The translations under genes were made by a program, and so were the position numbers. Shown here in pieces: positions 35,939 through 45,032 of a stretch of 64,000 nt of DNA; position 1 is the stretch's first letter, and every line of letters starts with the position of its first letter. The notes under the pieces were generated by a model. The model was not told the DNA's origin, searched no databases, and saw nothing but the letters and a program-made list of their open reading frames with translations. Source of the DNA: Mycetocola tolaasinivorans (GTDB taxonomy: Bacteria > Actinomycetota > Actinomycetes > Actinomycetales > Microbacteriaceae); the NCBI RefSeq assembly GCF_003667565.1, contig NZ_RCUX01000004.1:248001-312000 (forward strand). The letters are read 5' to 3'.

Positions 35939-36997
35939 ATGTCGCGCAGTGTCAAACTCGCCGTGATTCGCGGCGATGGAATCGGACCCGAGGTTGTGGC
36001 CGAGGCGGTGAAGGTCCTGGACGCGGTTGTCGCAGGCTCTGAGCTGAGCATCGAAAAGACCGAGTTTTCGCTCGGAGCGGCCCGCTACCTCGAGACCGGC
36101 GATGTCCTTACCGACACCGACCTGGAATCCATTGCGAGCCACGACGCCATTCTGCTGGGTGCCATCGGTGGCGTCCCCGGAGACCCCCGCCTGCGCGACG
36201 CCAACATCGAGCGGGGCCTGCTGCTCAAGCTGCGCTTCAGCCTCGATCACTACGTGAACCTGCGCCCGACCAAGGTGTACCCGGGTGTTCCGAGCCCGCT
36301 GGCCAACGCCGGCAATGTCGACTTCGTGGTTGTCCGCGAGGGCACCGAGGGGCCGTACGTGGGTAACGGCGGCGCGATCCGCGTCGGCACCCGCGCCGAG
36401 GTCGCCAACGAGGTCTCGGTCAACACCGCCTACGGTGTCGAGCGCGTTGTGCGTCACGCCTTTGAGATTGCCACCCAGCGTCGCAACAAGTTGACCCTGG
36501 TGCACAAGATCAACGTGCTCACCTTCGCCGGTAAGCTCTGGCAGCGCATCGTCACCGAGGTTGCCGCTGAGTACCCGCAGGTAGCCGTGGATTACCTCCA
36601 CGTCGACGCCGCAACTATCTTCCTGGTCACCGACCCTGCTAGATTTGACGTCATCGTCACGGACAACCTCTTTGGCGACATTCTCACCGATCTGGCCGGC
36701 GCAATCAGCGGCGGCATCGGCCTGGCTGCCTCGGCCAACATCAACCCCGACGGCACCTTCCCCAGCATGTTCGAGCCGGTACACGGGTCCGCTCCCGACA
36801 TCGCTGGGAAGCAGATCGCCGATCCTACCGCGGCGATCCTGTCCACCGCACTGCTGCTGGAACACCTCGGTGCCCCCGAGCTCGCTCACCGCGTGGTCCG
36901 CGCGGTAGACGCCGACATTGCCGGCCGAAGCGGGTCCGCCCGCACCACCGCCGAGGTTGGCGACGCCATCGCCGCCCTGGTTACCGCAGCACAGTAA
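35939..36997 (+). CDS. leuB: 3-isopropylmalate dehydrogenase
   Basis: 352 residues, isocitrate/isopropylmalate dehydrogenase family. [19 protein letters not shown] at the N-terminus; substrate Arg residues in [39 protein letters not shown] is the Mg-binding block. It produces the keto acid precursor of leucine. A GAGCAGGAGC site precedes the ATG. ilvE follows after 19 bases. Confidence 0.95.
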   Translation: MSRSVKLAVIRGDGIGPEVVAEAVKVLDAVVAGSELSIEKTEFSLGAARYLETGDVLTDTDLESIASHDAILLGAIGGVPGDPRLRDANIERGLLLKLRFSLDHYVNLRPTKVYPGVPSPLANAGNVDFVVVREGTEGPYVGNGGAIRVGTRAEVANEVSVNTAYGVERVVRHAFEIATQRRNKLTLVHKINVLTFAGKLWQRIVTEVAAEYPQVAVDYLHVDAATIFLVTDPARFDVIVTDNLFGDILTDLAGAISGGIGLAASANINPDGTFPSMFEPVHGSAPDIAGKQIADPTAAILSTALLLEHLGAPELAHRVVRAVDADIAGRSGSARTTAEVGDAIAALVTAAQ

Positions 36998-37016
36998 CGT
37001 CCGAAGGAATTCTCAC

Positions 37017-38126
37017 ATGGCTCACGACACCACCACCGCCCCGCTCGCTTTCTCGTTCGAGGCCAACCCGTCACCGCGCAGCACGGAAGAGGTCGCCGAG
37101 ATCCTCGCGAACCCGGGCTTCGGCAACCACTTCACCGACCACATGGTCCAGATCGACTGGACGGTTGAGAACGGCTGGGCCGACGCCCGCGTCATTCCCT
37201 ATGGCCCGCTGATCCTCGACCCCGCCTCCTCGGTGCTGCACTACGGCCAGGAGATCTTTGAGGGTCTGAAGGTCTACCGTCACGCCGACGGCTCCATCTG
37301 GACCTTCCGTCCCGACCAGAACGCCGAGCGCCTGCAGCGCTCCGCCGCGCGCCTGGCCCTGCCGCAGCTCGCCGTGGCCGACTTCGTGGAGTCGGTCCGT
37401 CAGATCGTCAAGGCCGATGAGCGCTGGGTGCCGAGCGCCCCCGACACCAGCCTGTACCTGCGTCCGTTCACCATCGCCAACGAGACCTTCCTCGGCGTGC
37501 GTTCGGCTCACAAGGCCAGCTACCTCGTGATCGCGAGCCCCGCCGGTGCCTACTTCACCGGCGGCATCAAGCCGATCTCGATCTGGCTCTCGACCGAGTA
37601 CTCCCGCGCCGGCCGCGGCGGGACCGGTGCGGCCAAGTGTGGTGGCAACTACGCCGCCTCGCTGCTCCCGCAGGAGGAGGCGTACCGCAACGGTTGCGCC
37701 CAGGTCATGTTCCTGGATGGCGAGACCGGCACCCGGATCGACGAGCTCGGCGGCATGAACGTGTTCTTCGTCCGGAACGACAAGACCGTCGTCACCCCGG
37801 AACTCACCGGCAGCATCCTCGAGGGTATCACCCGCGCGAGCATCATCCAGCTGCTGCAGGACCGCGGCTACACGGTTGAGGAGCGCGCCATCGGCATCGA
37901 TGAGTGGCGTGCGGGCGAGGCCGACGGCACCATCACCGAGGTGTTTGCCTGCGGTACCGCCGCGGTCATCACCCCCATCGGCCAGCTGAAGTCGCACGAC
38001 TTCACCATCGGTTCGGAGAACAGCGAGCCCGGTGAGGTCACCATGAGCATCCGTGAGGAACTCACCGACATTCAGTACGGTCGTCGCGAAGACCGCCACG
38101 GCTGGATGGTTCGCGTAGACGGCTAG
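37017..38126 (+). CDS. ilvE: Branched-chain amino acid aminotransferase
   Basis: 369 residues, PLP fold type IV. The PLP lysine lies in GGTGAAKCGGNYAASL (near residue 205). ELGGMNVFFV and GTAAVITPIG are family blocks. It performs the last step for valine, leucine and isoleucine. ATG at 37017 preceded by GAAGGAA. Co-transcribed with leuB. Confidence 0.95.
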   Translation: MAHDTTTAPLAFSFEANPSPRSTEEVAEILANPGFGNHFTDHMVQIDWTVENGWADARVIPYGPLILDPASSVLHYGQEIFEGLKVYRHADGSIWTFRPDQNAERLQRSAARLALPQLAVADFVESVRQIVKADERWVPSAPDTSLYLRPFTIANETFLGVRSAHKASYLVIASPAGAYFTGGIKPISIWLSTEYSRAGRGGTGAAKCGGNYAASLLPQEEAYRNGCAQVMFLDGETGTRIDELGGMNVFFVRNDKTVVTPELTGSILEGITRASIIQLLQDRGYTVEERAIGIDEWRAGEADGTITEVFACGTAAVITPIGQLKSHDFTIGSENSEPGEVTMSIREELTDIQYGRREDRHGWMVRVDG

Positions 38127-38142
38127 TCCACGCACCAGCAGA

Positions 38143-38178
38143 CACCGCCCCGGCTCGGAGATTCGAGCCGGGGCGGTG
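38143..38178 (+). terminator. Hairpin after ilvE
   Basis: CACCGCCCCGGCTC pairs with GAGCCGGGGCGGTG; no long T-tract, so strength is uncertain. Confidence 0.65.
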
Positions 38179-38201
38179 CCGTAGAGGTTTAGGATGGACG
38201 C

Positions 38202-38969
38202 ATGAAGATCGCACGCTTTAGTCACGACAATCGCATCGCCTACGGCATCATCGACGAGCACGAGATCGTGGTTCTCGATGGTGACCCGATGTACGCGGGG
38301 TTTGAAACCATCGAGGAGCGCGTGCCGCTGAGCGAGGTCACCCTGCTGGCCCCGGTGATTCCCCGCTCGAAGATCGTCGCGGTGGGCAAGAACTACCGCG
38401 ATCACGTGACCGAGATGGGTGGTGCCGACGCCGTGGCCCCGGCCGAGCCGCTGCTGTTCTTCAAGCCGAACACCTCGGTCATCGGCCCGGAAAACCCGAT
38501 CGTGATCCCGCCGATCACCAAGCGCGTGTCCTATGAGGCCGAGCTCGCCATCATCATCGGTTCGGTCGCGAAGAACGTGCCCGCCGCCGATGCCGACAAG
38601 GTCATCTTCGGTTACACCATCGCCAACGATGTGACCGCGCGCGACCTCCAGGAGAGCGACGGCCAGTGGGCTCGCGCCAAGGGCCTCGACTCCTTCTGCC
38701 CGATCGGCCCGATCGTCGAGACCGAGTTTGACCCGACCGGCAAGCGCATCATCTCGCGCCTGAACGGCGAGGTGCGTCAGGATGGCGTGCTGGATGACAT
38801 GATCCACGACATCCCGAAGATCATCGAGTTCGTGAGTGCGGCCTTCACCCTGCTGCCCGGCGACATCATCCTTACCGGCACCCCCGCGGGTGTGGGCGAG
38901 ATGGTGCCCGGCGACCGCGTGGAGTGCGAGATCGAGGGTCTCGGTATCCTGAGCAACCCGGTGCGCTAA
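38202..38969 (+). CDS. Fumarylacetoacetate hydrolase family protein
   Basis: 255 residues. Full-length FAH-type layout: N-terminal cap, KIVAVGKNYRDHVTEMGG, SYEAELAIIIGSVAKNV, GYTIANDVTARDLQ, ARAKGLDSFCPIGPIV, and GDIILTGTPAGVG. These enzymes act on acylpyruvates or homoprotocatechuate derivatives; some are oxaloacetate decarboxylases. In actinobacteria this gene commonly lies next to gltX, so a housekeeping clean-up role is likely. Confidence 0.87.
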   Translation: MKIARFSHDNRIAYGIIDEHEIVVLDGDPMYAGFETIEERVPLSEVTLLAPVIPRSKIVAVGKNYRDHVTEMGGADAVAPAEPLLFFKPNTSVIGPENPIVIPPITKRVSYEAELAIIIGSVAKNVPAADADKVIFGYTIANDVTARDLQESDGQWARAKGLDSFCPIGPIVETEFDPTGKRIISRLNGEVRQDGVLDDMIHDIPKIIEFVSAAFTLLPGDIILTGTPAGVGEMVPGDRVECEIEGLGILSNPVR

Positions 38970-38988
38970 CGCACGCATAAAACATCCC

Positions 38989-39020
38989 GCACGCCCCGTC
39001 TCACACACGACGGGGCGTGC
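38989..39020 (+). terminator. Terminator between FAH and gltX
   Basis: GCACGCCCCGTC and GACGGGGCGTGC flank an 8-base loop and are followed by GTTGTTTTG. Confidence 0.82.
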
Positions 39021-39112
39021 GTTGTTTTGTGGGGCTGCCGACGACAGTGTGTCGCTATCTTCCGGCGATCGAGGCGGGGATACGGGGGTCGGTTCGCGGT
39101 AGACTGAATCCG

Positions 39113-40627
39113 ATGTCTACCTCTCTCTCACACCTCGTAACCACGGCCACCGGCACGGACGTTCGCGTCCGCTTTTGCCCGTCGCCCACCGGCACGCCGC
39201 ACGTCGGCCTGATCCGCACCGCGCTGTTCAACTGGGCCTACGCTCGACACACCGGCGGTAAGCTCATTTTCCGTATCGAAGACACCGATGCGGCTCGCGA
39301 CAGCGAGGAAAGCTACCAGCAGATTCTGGACGGCCTGCGCTGGCTCAAGATCGATTGGGACGAGGGTGAGGGTGTCGGCGGAGAGCACGGCCCGTACCGC
39401 CAGTCGCAGCGCTCGGAGATCTACGCCGATGTGATCGAGAAGCTCAAGGCTTCCGGGCACCTCTACGAGTCGTTCTCGAACGCCGAGGAGATCGACGCCC
39501 GCAACGAGGCCGCCGGCCGTGCCAAGCAGCTCGGTTACGACAACTTCGACCGCGACCTCACCGACGAGCAGAAGGCCGCGTTCCGTGCCGAGGGTCGCGA
39601 GCCCGCGCTGCGCCTGCGCGTGCCGGACACCGACCTCAGCTTCGACGACCTCGTGCGCGGGGAGATCACCTTCCCGGCCGGTTCGTTCAGCGACTTCGTG
39701 CTGGTGCGTCCGAACGGCCAGCCGCTCTACACCCTGGTGAACCCGGTGGATGACGCCCTGATGGGGATCACCCACGTGCTTCGCGGCGAAGACATTCTGC
39801 CCTCGACCCCGCGTCAGATCGCGCTGTATGCGGCGCTGATCGAGATCGGTGTGGCCACCGCGATTCCGCGTTTCGGTCACCTGCCCTACGTAATGGGGGA
39901 GGGCAACAAGAAGCTCTCCAAGCGCGACCCCGAGTCGAACCTCTTCCTGCACCGCGACCGCGGCTTCATCCCCGAGGGTCTGGTCAACTACCTGGCACTG
40001 CTGGGTTGGGGCCTCTCGGCCGACCGCGATGTCTTCAGCATCGAGGAGTTCGTGGCGGCGTTTGACGTGACCGACGTCAACCCGTCGCCCGCGCGCTTCG
40101 ACCTCAAGAAGGCCGAGTCCATCAACGGTGACCACATCCGCCTGCTGGATGTCGCCGACTTCGCCGAGCGGACGATCCCGTACCTGCAGACCGCGGGTGT
40201 GCTGGGTGCCGACGTGACCGACGCCGAGCGCGCGATCCTCGCCGAGGCGGCACCGCTGGTGCAGGAGCGCATCGGCCTGCTGGGTGAGGCTCCGGCCATG
40301 CTCGGCTTCCTGTTTACCGACGCCGCGGCGCTCGAGTTCCAGGAGGACGCCCTGAAGAGCCTGCCCGCCAACACCGTTGAGGTGCTGAGCGCGGCGATCA
40401 CCGCACTCGAGGGTGTGGAGGATTTCACGACCGAACCGATCCAGGAGACGCTGAAGTCGGCCCTGATCGATGGTCTCGAACTCAAGCCGCGGATCGCCTA
40501 CGGTCCGCTGCGGGTGGGTATCTCCGGTCGCCGGATTTCCCCGCCGCTGTTTGAGTCGATGGAAATCCTGGGCAAGGCCGAGACGCTTGCGCGTCTCGAG
40601 CGCCTGTCCGCACTGCGAGGGGAATAA
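39113..40627 (+). CDS. gltX: Glutamyl-tRNA synthetase
   Basis: 504 residues. Class I motifs: [12 protein letters not shown] (HIGH-type) near 20-31 and [10 protein letters not shown] (KMSKS-type) near 265-274. C-terminal anticodon-binding helices follow. ATG at 39113 is selected because conserved sequence begins soon after; longer in-frame upstream sequence is not protein-like. The oxidoreductase gene starts 7 bases downstream. Confidence 0.95.
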   Translation: MSTSLSHLVTTATGTDVRVRFCPSPTGTPHVGLIRTALFNWAYARHTGGKLIFRIEDTDAARDSEESYQQILDGLRWLKIDWDEGEGVGGEHGPYRQSQRSEIYADVIEKLKASGHLYESFSNAEEIDARNEAAGRAKQLGYDNFDRDLTDEQKAAFRAEGREPALRLRVPDTDLSFDDLVRGEITFPAGSFSDFVLVRPNGQPLYTLVNPVDDALMGITHVLRGEDILPSTPRQIALYAALIEIGVATAIPRFGHLPYVMGEGNKKLSKRDPESNLFLHRDRGFIPEGLVNYLALLGWGLSADRDVFSIEEFVAAFDVTDVNPSPARFDLKKAESINGDHIRLLDVADFAERTIPYLQTAGVLGADVTDAERAILAEAAPLVQERIGLLGEAPAMLGFLFTDAAALEFQEDALKSLPANTVEVLSAAITALEGVEDFTTEPIQETLKSALIDGLELKPRIAYGPLRVGISGRRISPPLFESMEILGKAETLARLERLSALRGE

Positions 40628-40634
40628 CAAAACC

Positions 40635-41618
40635 ATGGATATTGACGTTGTGGTTGTGGGCGGGGGCCCCGCCGGACTGTCCTGTGCGCTGAACCTGGTG
40701 CGCGCGCGTCAGCGGGTGCTGGTGCTGGATGGTAACCGTCCGCGGCACGCCGCGACGTTGATGTCTCACGGCTTCCTCACCCGGGACGGGGTGCCGCCGC
40801 TCGAGCTGCGGCGCCTCGCCCGGGAGGATGTGGAGGCCTACGATAACGGCACGGTGGCGTTCGCCCAGGTCGACAGCATCACCCCGGAGGGTGACGGCTT
40901 CGTCGTGAAGGCCACCGGCGTGCGCGGGGCTCCGGACCACGAGGTGCGTGCGCGTCGCGTGGTGCTCGCCACCGGCCTGACCGAGCGTCTGCCGCAGATT
41001 CAGGGTGTGCGCTCGTTCTACGGCACCTCGATTCACTCCTGCTTTGAGTGTGACGGCTTTGAGAAGAGCGATCAGCCCCTGGTGATGCTCGGCGAAACCG
41101 AGGATCTCGTACGCCGTGCCCTGCACACCACCCTGTGGTCGGATGACGTGGTGGCGCTGAGTAACGGGAGTGACCGCGTGCCGGCCTCGGCGGATGCCGA
41201 GCTCGCCGCCGCGGGGATCCGCCTGGATCGCCGCCCCATCGCCGAGCTCGTTGGCGACCGCTCCGGCCTCACCGGCGTGCGCTTCGAGGACGGCGACGTC
41301 CTGGAGCGGAGCGCGGGCTTTGTGCGTCCCGAGTGGACGGTGCCCGACGGCTACCTGACCGAGCTGAACCTGGATCGCACACCCAGCGCCCACGTGGGCT
41401 CCGCAGATGATTCGGCGGATCCCGAGCTGGGCGCGCTGATCAGCGTCGACGACGAGGGTCGCACCAGCGTCCCCGGCGTATACGCGGTGGGGGATATCAC
41501 CCCACCCGGCCCGCAGCAGCTCATCGTCGCCGCCGGTGCCGGTGCGCGGGCCGCAGCCGCAGTGCTGCGCGACACGCTCGACACGCGCATTCACGCCGTC
41601 GATTTGGCGTCCAGCTAA
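40635..41618 (+). CDS. FAD-dependent oxidoreductase, thioredoxin-reductase-like
   Basis: 327 residues. FAD motif VVVGGGPAGLSCALNLVRARQRVLVLD (5-31), GD-type C-terminal motif GVYAVGDITPPGPQQLIVAAGAG. A CFEC motif (HSCFECDGFE) sits where thioredoxin reductases have CATC, so a redox-active pair is possible, but the NADPH motif GxGxxA between the FAD segments is not clear (LGETEDLVRRALH). This resembles ferredoxin-type or NADPH-free flavoprotein disulfide reductases. Start ATG at 40635, probably on the gltX transcript. Confidence 0.78.
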   Translation: MDIDVVVVGGGPAGLSCALNLVRARQRVLVLDGNRPRHAATLMSHGFLTRDGVPPLELRRLAREDVEAYDNGTVAFAQVDSITPEGDGFVVKATGVRGAPDHEVRARRVVLATGLTERLPQIQGVRSFYGTSIHSCFECDGFEKSDQPLVMLGETEDLVRRALHTTLWSDDVVALSNGSDRVPASADAELAAAGIRLDRRPIAELVGDRSGLTGVRFEDGDVLERSAGFVRPEWTVPDGYLTELNLDRTPSAHVGSADDSADPELGALISVDDEGRTSVPGVYAVGDITPPGPQQLIVAAGAGARAAAAVLRDTLDTRIHAVDLASS

Positions 41619-41674
41619 CGCTCCGGCTATTCTAGAAACATCAGCACGGCACTGAGAAAAAGGTTCCGAACTGA

Positions 41675-41746
41675 TGGGGTATGGTGTAATTGGCAACACG
41701 ACTGATTCTGGTTCAGTTATTCTTGGTTCGAGTCCAGGTACCCCAG
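41675..41746 (+). tRNA. tRNA-Gln (CTG anticodon)
   Basis: Acceptor TGGGGTA / TACCCCA, anticodon loop TTCTGGT in stem ACTGA/TCAGT, T-arm GGTTCGAGTCC. No encoded CCA (discriminator G then CAAA). Confidence 0.95.
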
Positions 41747-41753
41747 CAAAATA

Positions 41754-41785
41754 AACTCCTCGCTTTTCGAAGCGGGGAGTTTTTG
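41754..41785 (+). terminator. tRNA-Gln terminator
   Basis: AACTCCTCGCTT / AAGCGGGGAGTT stem with TTCG loop, followed by TTTTG. Confidence 0.9.
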
Positions 41786-41923
41786 TTTGTGTCGGTCTGT
41801 ACGGAACGTCTCCTCCAGGGATGGGGCAATGGTGTCCCTCGCCCAGAAACGGGTGCCGACGGGCGGCGACGTGGGGCGGTCGCGCGCGGTTCCGGGGGCG
41901 AGAATTACCGTTAGTGTGGAGGG

Positions 41924-42616
41924 ATGCCCGTACCGAAGAAACCCAGCGCCACCCCGCGTCTCCTGCTGCGCGACCAGGTGTATGACCGCATTCTCGCGGC
42001 GATCGTCTCCGGGGATCTTGAGCCCGGGCGCACCCTCTCGGACCGCGAGCTCGAGGTGTGGCTGGGGGCCTCGCGCACCCCGATTCGTGAGGCGCTGGGT
42101 CGCCTCGCCAACATCGGACTGGTCGAGGTGCTGCCGCAGAAGGCCACCAGGGTGGCCGAGATCGACCCGGTCGAGTTCGGCGAAATGATGGAGGTGCTGG
42201 GTGCGCTCTATGCCGCCGCGATCCGCGAGGTCGTGCCGCTCCTCACCGACGCGGACCGGAAGACCCTCACCGCGCTGCTGAAAAAGCTGGTGGGCCCGGC
42301 CGGCCGAAAGGCCGCGCAGGCCCCGGAGATCCTCACCTCGATCTTCGAGGTGTACATTCAGCGCTACGACAACCGGGTGCTGCTGCGGCTGCCGGCTCGG
42401 TTTGACCCGCACGTGCAGCGGATCCTGCGCGCACACAGCGATCAGATCAGCCGCACCTCAACGTATGACGCGATCCGCGAGATGGTCGACGCGACCCTCG
42501 CCGGCGACGCCCGGGAGGCCTCGCGGGCGTGCACCCGATACTTCGAGTCCGAGGTGGGCGACTTCCACGATCAGATCCTCGCGGCCAGCGCCGCCCCGAC
42601 CGAAAAGGCCTCCTAA
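41924..42616 (+). CDS. GntR family regulator, FCD-type (1 of 3)
   Basis: 230 residues. Winged helix (about 10-75) with LRDQVYDRILAAIVSGDLEPG..LSDRELEVWLGASRTPIREALGRLANIGLVEVLP. The helical C-terminal domain (about 85-225) is FCD-like. The stop shares one base with the start of the next GntR gene, so both are co-translated. Target unknown. Confidence 0.87.
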   Translation: MPVPKKPSATPRLLLRDQVYDRILAAIVSGDLEPGRTLSDRELEVWLGASRTPIREALGRLANIGLVEVLPQKATRVAEIDPVEFGEMMEVLGALYAAAIREVVPLLTDADRKTLTALLKKLVGPAGRKAAQAPEILTSIFEVYIQRYDNRVLLRLPARFDPHVQRILRAHSDQISRTSTYDAIREMVDATLAGDAREASRACTRYFESEVGDFHDQILAASAAPTEKAS

Positions 42617-43284
42617 TGCCCCGCACCGGACGCGCCCCGATTCGCCGCCGCCTGCTGCGCGACGAGATCTACGACACCATCCTCAACGCGATTCTTGACG
42701 GCACCCTCGAGGCCGGCGAGCAGCTGCACGATGAGGAGCTGCTGACCTGGCTCGGTACCTCGCGCACCCCAATCCGGGAGGCGCTGAACCGCCTGGCCGA
42801 GAACGGCATCGTCGAGCTGGTCCCGCACAAGTACACGCGCGTGGCACCGCTGGACTTCCGCAACATCAATGAGGCGATCTTCACCACCGGTGTGCTGCAC
42901 GAACACGCGGCCCGCAAGACCGTGGGACACCTGAGTGACGATCAGCTGGCCGAGCTGCGGGGCTTCACCGAGGATGCCCGCGCCTGCCTGGAGAACGACG
43001 ATCTGGCGGGGCTTGGCCCGGCGATCCGCGATTTCTTTCTGGTCTTCGAAAGGGCCACCGGCAACCGGATATTGGTCGAAACCGTGGAGGGCCTTTCACT
43101 CCAACTGCTGCGTGTCCTCACCCCGCGTGAGGGCCTGACCGGCGTCACTGAGATCGTCGCCCAGCTGGAGGCCATCAACGCGGCCGCGCACACCGGCGAT
43201 GCCGAAGCCACCGGCGACCTCATCTTTGCGATGTACGAACCCACCCGCCGCAACTTCATCGAAACCTTCCGCGGCCAAGACTAG
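42616..43284 (+). CDS. GntR family regulator, FCD-type (2 of 3)
   Basis: 222 residues, same plan as the preceding gene: LLRDEIYDTILNAILDGTLEAGEQLHDEELLTWLGTSRTPIREALNRLAENGIVELVPHKYTRVAPLD. FCD-like C-terminal domain. It overlaps the upstream gene by one base and ends at a strong bidirectional hairpin. Confidence 0.87.
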   Translation: MPRTGRAPIRRRLLRDEIYDTILNAILDGTLEAGEQLHDEELLTWLGTSRTPIREALNRLAENGIVELVPHKYTRVAPLDFRNINEAIFTTGVLHEHAARKTVGHLSDDQLAELRGFTEDARACLENDDLAGLGPAIRDFFLVFERATGNRILVETVEGLSLQLLRVLTPREGLTGVTEIVAQLEAINAAAHTGDAEATGDLIFAMYEPTRRNFIETFRGQD

Positions 43285-43287
43285 CCA

Positions 43288-43337
43288 CACAAACACGTAT
43301 CGCCCGCCCTTGGAAGGGCGGGCGATACGTGTTTGTG
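43288..43337. terminator. Long perfect hairpin between converging GntR genes
   Basis: 24-base arms (CACAAACACGTATCGCCCGC, continuing to CCTT) are perfectly complementary around GG. U-rich stretches form on both strands. Confidence 0.92.
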
Positions 43338-43339
43338 CG

Positions 43340-43993
43340 CTACGCGGTGGGCTGCGGCAGCTGGAAGACGGTTTCGATTGCGAGCTCGGCGGCGATGGCG
43401 TCGCCCGCTTCGAGGGCCGCGATGAGTGCCGGGTAGCCGGCCTCGAGGGCCGCCCAGTCGGTGCTTTCGACGTTGCGGGTGATGGTGAGCTGGTAGCCCA
43501 AGCCGTCGATGCGATCCTGGGTGGCGGCGACGAGGATGTGGTTGGGGCAGGACTTCAGGAACAGGTCAACCATGTCCCAGCCGAGGACTCCGTGGGCCCG
43601 GTAGTCGCGGCTCGGCAGGGTCGCGGCGGCGGTGCGAATCGAGGCGATGAGTTCGGAGCGCTGGGCCTCGGTGAGCTCGGGCACTGTGATGCGTACCACA
43701 CCGCCGACCAGGGCACCGAGGGTCTGCATGATGAGAGTGCGATCCTCGGGGCGAGGCTTTGCCACCCGGGTGTAGCGCTGCGGGGCCATCTCGATCAGGC
43801 CGTAGCGGGCGAGGTCGTTCAGGGCGTCGCGCACCGGGGTGCGGGAAATGCCCAGCCACTCCTGCAGCTCGCCATCGTTGAGGGTTTCGCCGGGCTGGAG
43901 CGTGCCGTCAAGAATGGCCGCGCGGATCTGTTCCGCGGCGGATTCACGCAGCGATTTGCGGGCGACGGGTGCGCCGCCGGAAGCGATAGGCAT
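43340..43993 (-). CDS. GntR family regulator, FCD-type (3 of 3)
   Basis: 217 residues. N-terminal wHTH (RESAAEQIRAAILDGTLQPGETLNDGELQEWLGISRTPVRDALNDLARYGLIEMAPQRYTRVAKP) is similar to the two converging GntR proteins. An AGGAGG ribosome site precedes the ATG at 43993. The three proteins form a local paralogue family. Confidence 0.87.
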   Translation of the reverse strand: MPIASGGAPVARKSLRESAAEQIRAAILDGTLQPGETLNDGELQEWLGISRTPVRDALNDLARYGLIEMAPQRYTRVAKPRPEDRTLIMQTLGALVGGVVRITVPELTEAQRSELIASIRTAAATLPSRDYRAHGVLGWDMVDLFLKSCPNHILVAATQDRIDGLGYQLTITRNVESTDWAALEAGYPALIAALEAGDAIAAELAIETVFQLPQPTA

Positions 43994-44115
43994 GAAGCCT
44001 CCTCTGGGATGGGGATCACTCGGTGCAGTACCACGATCCTATCGGAGCGACCCCGGGGATCCTTTTCATCCCGTTTTACCCGGGGATCCGGGGAAAGCGG
44101 GGGTCTGGGAGGCGC

Positions 44116-44310
44116 TCAGCGCGAGACGGGCCCCTCGCCCGTGTGGCGGTAAACGCGGGTCGGGACAACGCTTTCGGGGACGCCGCCGGGGGTGTGTGCG
44201 GCCAGTACTCCCGGCGGAAGCGGCACGGACACCACGGAGGTGACCCCCGTGGAGACCTCGAGGGACCACGCAAATACATCGGATACGGCGGCGGTGGGAA
44301 GAACGGACAT
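44116..44310 (-). CDS. Small conserved-looking protein, unknown function
   Basis: 64 residues, high in Val, Pro and Ser (VFAWSLEVSTGVTSVVSVPLPPGVLAAHTPGG). The main support is an ideal AGGAGG Shine-Dalgarno 6 bases before the ATG at 44310. Its layout resembles short cytosolic proteins that precede secondary metabolism or stress genes, but no family is recognised. It lies upstream of the GntR-3 gene on the same strand. Confidence 0.5.
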   Translation of the reverse strand: MSVLPTAAVSDVFAWSLEVSTGVTSVVSVPLPPGVLAAHTPGGVPESVVPTRVYRHTGEGPVSR

Positions 44311-44431
44311 TGTGACCTCCTGTGGTTGTTCCTCCAGTCAACGCCCCCACCCGTTAAATGAGCGTAAAGGCGGTGAAATACTTCCCGCCAGGTTCCGAGC
44401 TCCCCGAAAACCGCAGGCTTTTCTCGCTACC

Positions 44432-44650
44432 GTGTCTTATTCACGCCACCGCAATATGAAGGAACTGCGCCCCGGGTCTTCGGGGCGCAGCGAGCTTCGC
44501 ATCCTGTTTGCGTTCGATCCGGCCCGCCACGCGATCATGCTGATCGCCGGTGACAAGTCCGGCAATTGGACAAAGCAGTACAGGAAAAACATCCTTCGTG
44601 CCGACGACCTTTTCGATCGGCACCGACGAAGTCTGGGGAAGAACGAGTGA
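44432..44650 (+). CDS. N-terminally truncated RelE/HigB-type toxin
   Basis: 72 residues from GTG 44432, or 64 from ATG 44456. SRHRNMKELRPGSSGRSELRILFAFDP and IAGDKSGNW..QYRKNI..ADDLFD.H are the core of phage Gp49-like HigB toxins, which cleave mRNA on the ribosome. The usual first 45 or so residues (strands and helix before RHKNMKELR) are missing, and no other frame upstream supplies them. It therefore looks inactive or altered. The antitoxin gene overlaps its stop. Confidence 0.65.
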   Translation: MSYSRHRNMKELRPGSSGRSELRILFAFDPARHAIMLIAGDKSGNWTKQYRKNILRADDLFDRHRRSLGKNE

Positions 44651-44922
44651 ACATGAGCCTGGAAGCCCTGCTGCGGGAACGACCCGTAGATCGCGAAAAC
44701 GTGAACGCGCACAAGCGCCGCATGTCCGCGGCCATCCGCGCGTATCGGCTGCGTGAGCTGAGGGAGGCATCCTCGCTCACCCAGGTCGAGTTGGCGGCCC
44801 GCCTGGATGTCAGCCAGAACCGCATCTCCCGGCTGGAAAACGGGGATATTGAGCGTGCACAGGTAGACACCCTGCGGCGATATGTTGAGGCCGTCGGTGG
44901 TGAACTGCGCATCGAGGTTTAG
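44647..44922 (+). CDS. XRE-family antitoxin (HigA-like)
   Basis: 91 residues. HTH about 35-85: LRELREASSLTQVELAARLDVSQNRISRLENGDIERAQVDTLRRYVEAVGGELRIEV is typical of HigA/phage-type antitoxins that follow Gp49-like toxins. GTG 44647 has a GGGGAAG site at good spacing; ATG 44653 is an alternative. It overlaps the truncated toxin gene by 4 bases. It may survive as a solo regulator. Confidence 0.82.
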   Translation: MNMSLEALLRERPVDRENVNAHKRRMSAAIRAYRLRELREASSLTQVELAARLDVSQNRISRLENGDIERAQVDTLRRYVEAVGGELRIEV

Positions 44923-45032
44923 CTCGGAGATCAGCGCGTACGCATCGCATAGCGGGGTGATACCTCGGGGGTGCGCCATCCGGGATGCCCGTGCCCGCGA
45001 ACGCTGGTAAATTTGGCCGTGGAGGTATCACC

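Noticed and set aside
37071-39008. 645-codon minus-strand frame opposite ilvE and FAH
   Set aside because: Shadow of two well-conserved plus-strand genes; no protein-like motifs.
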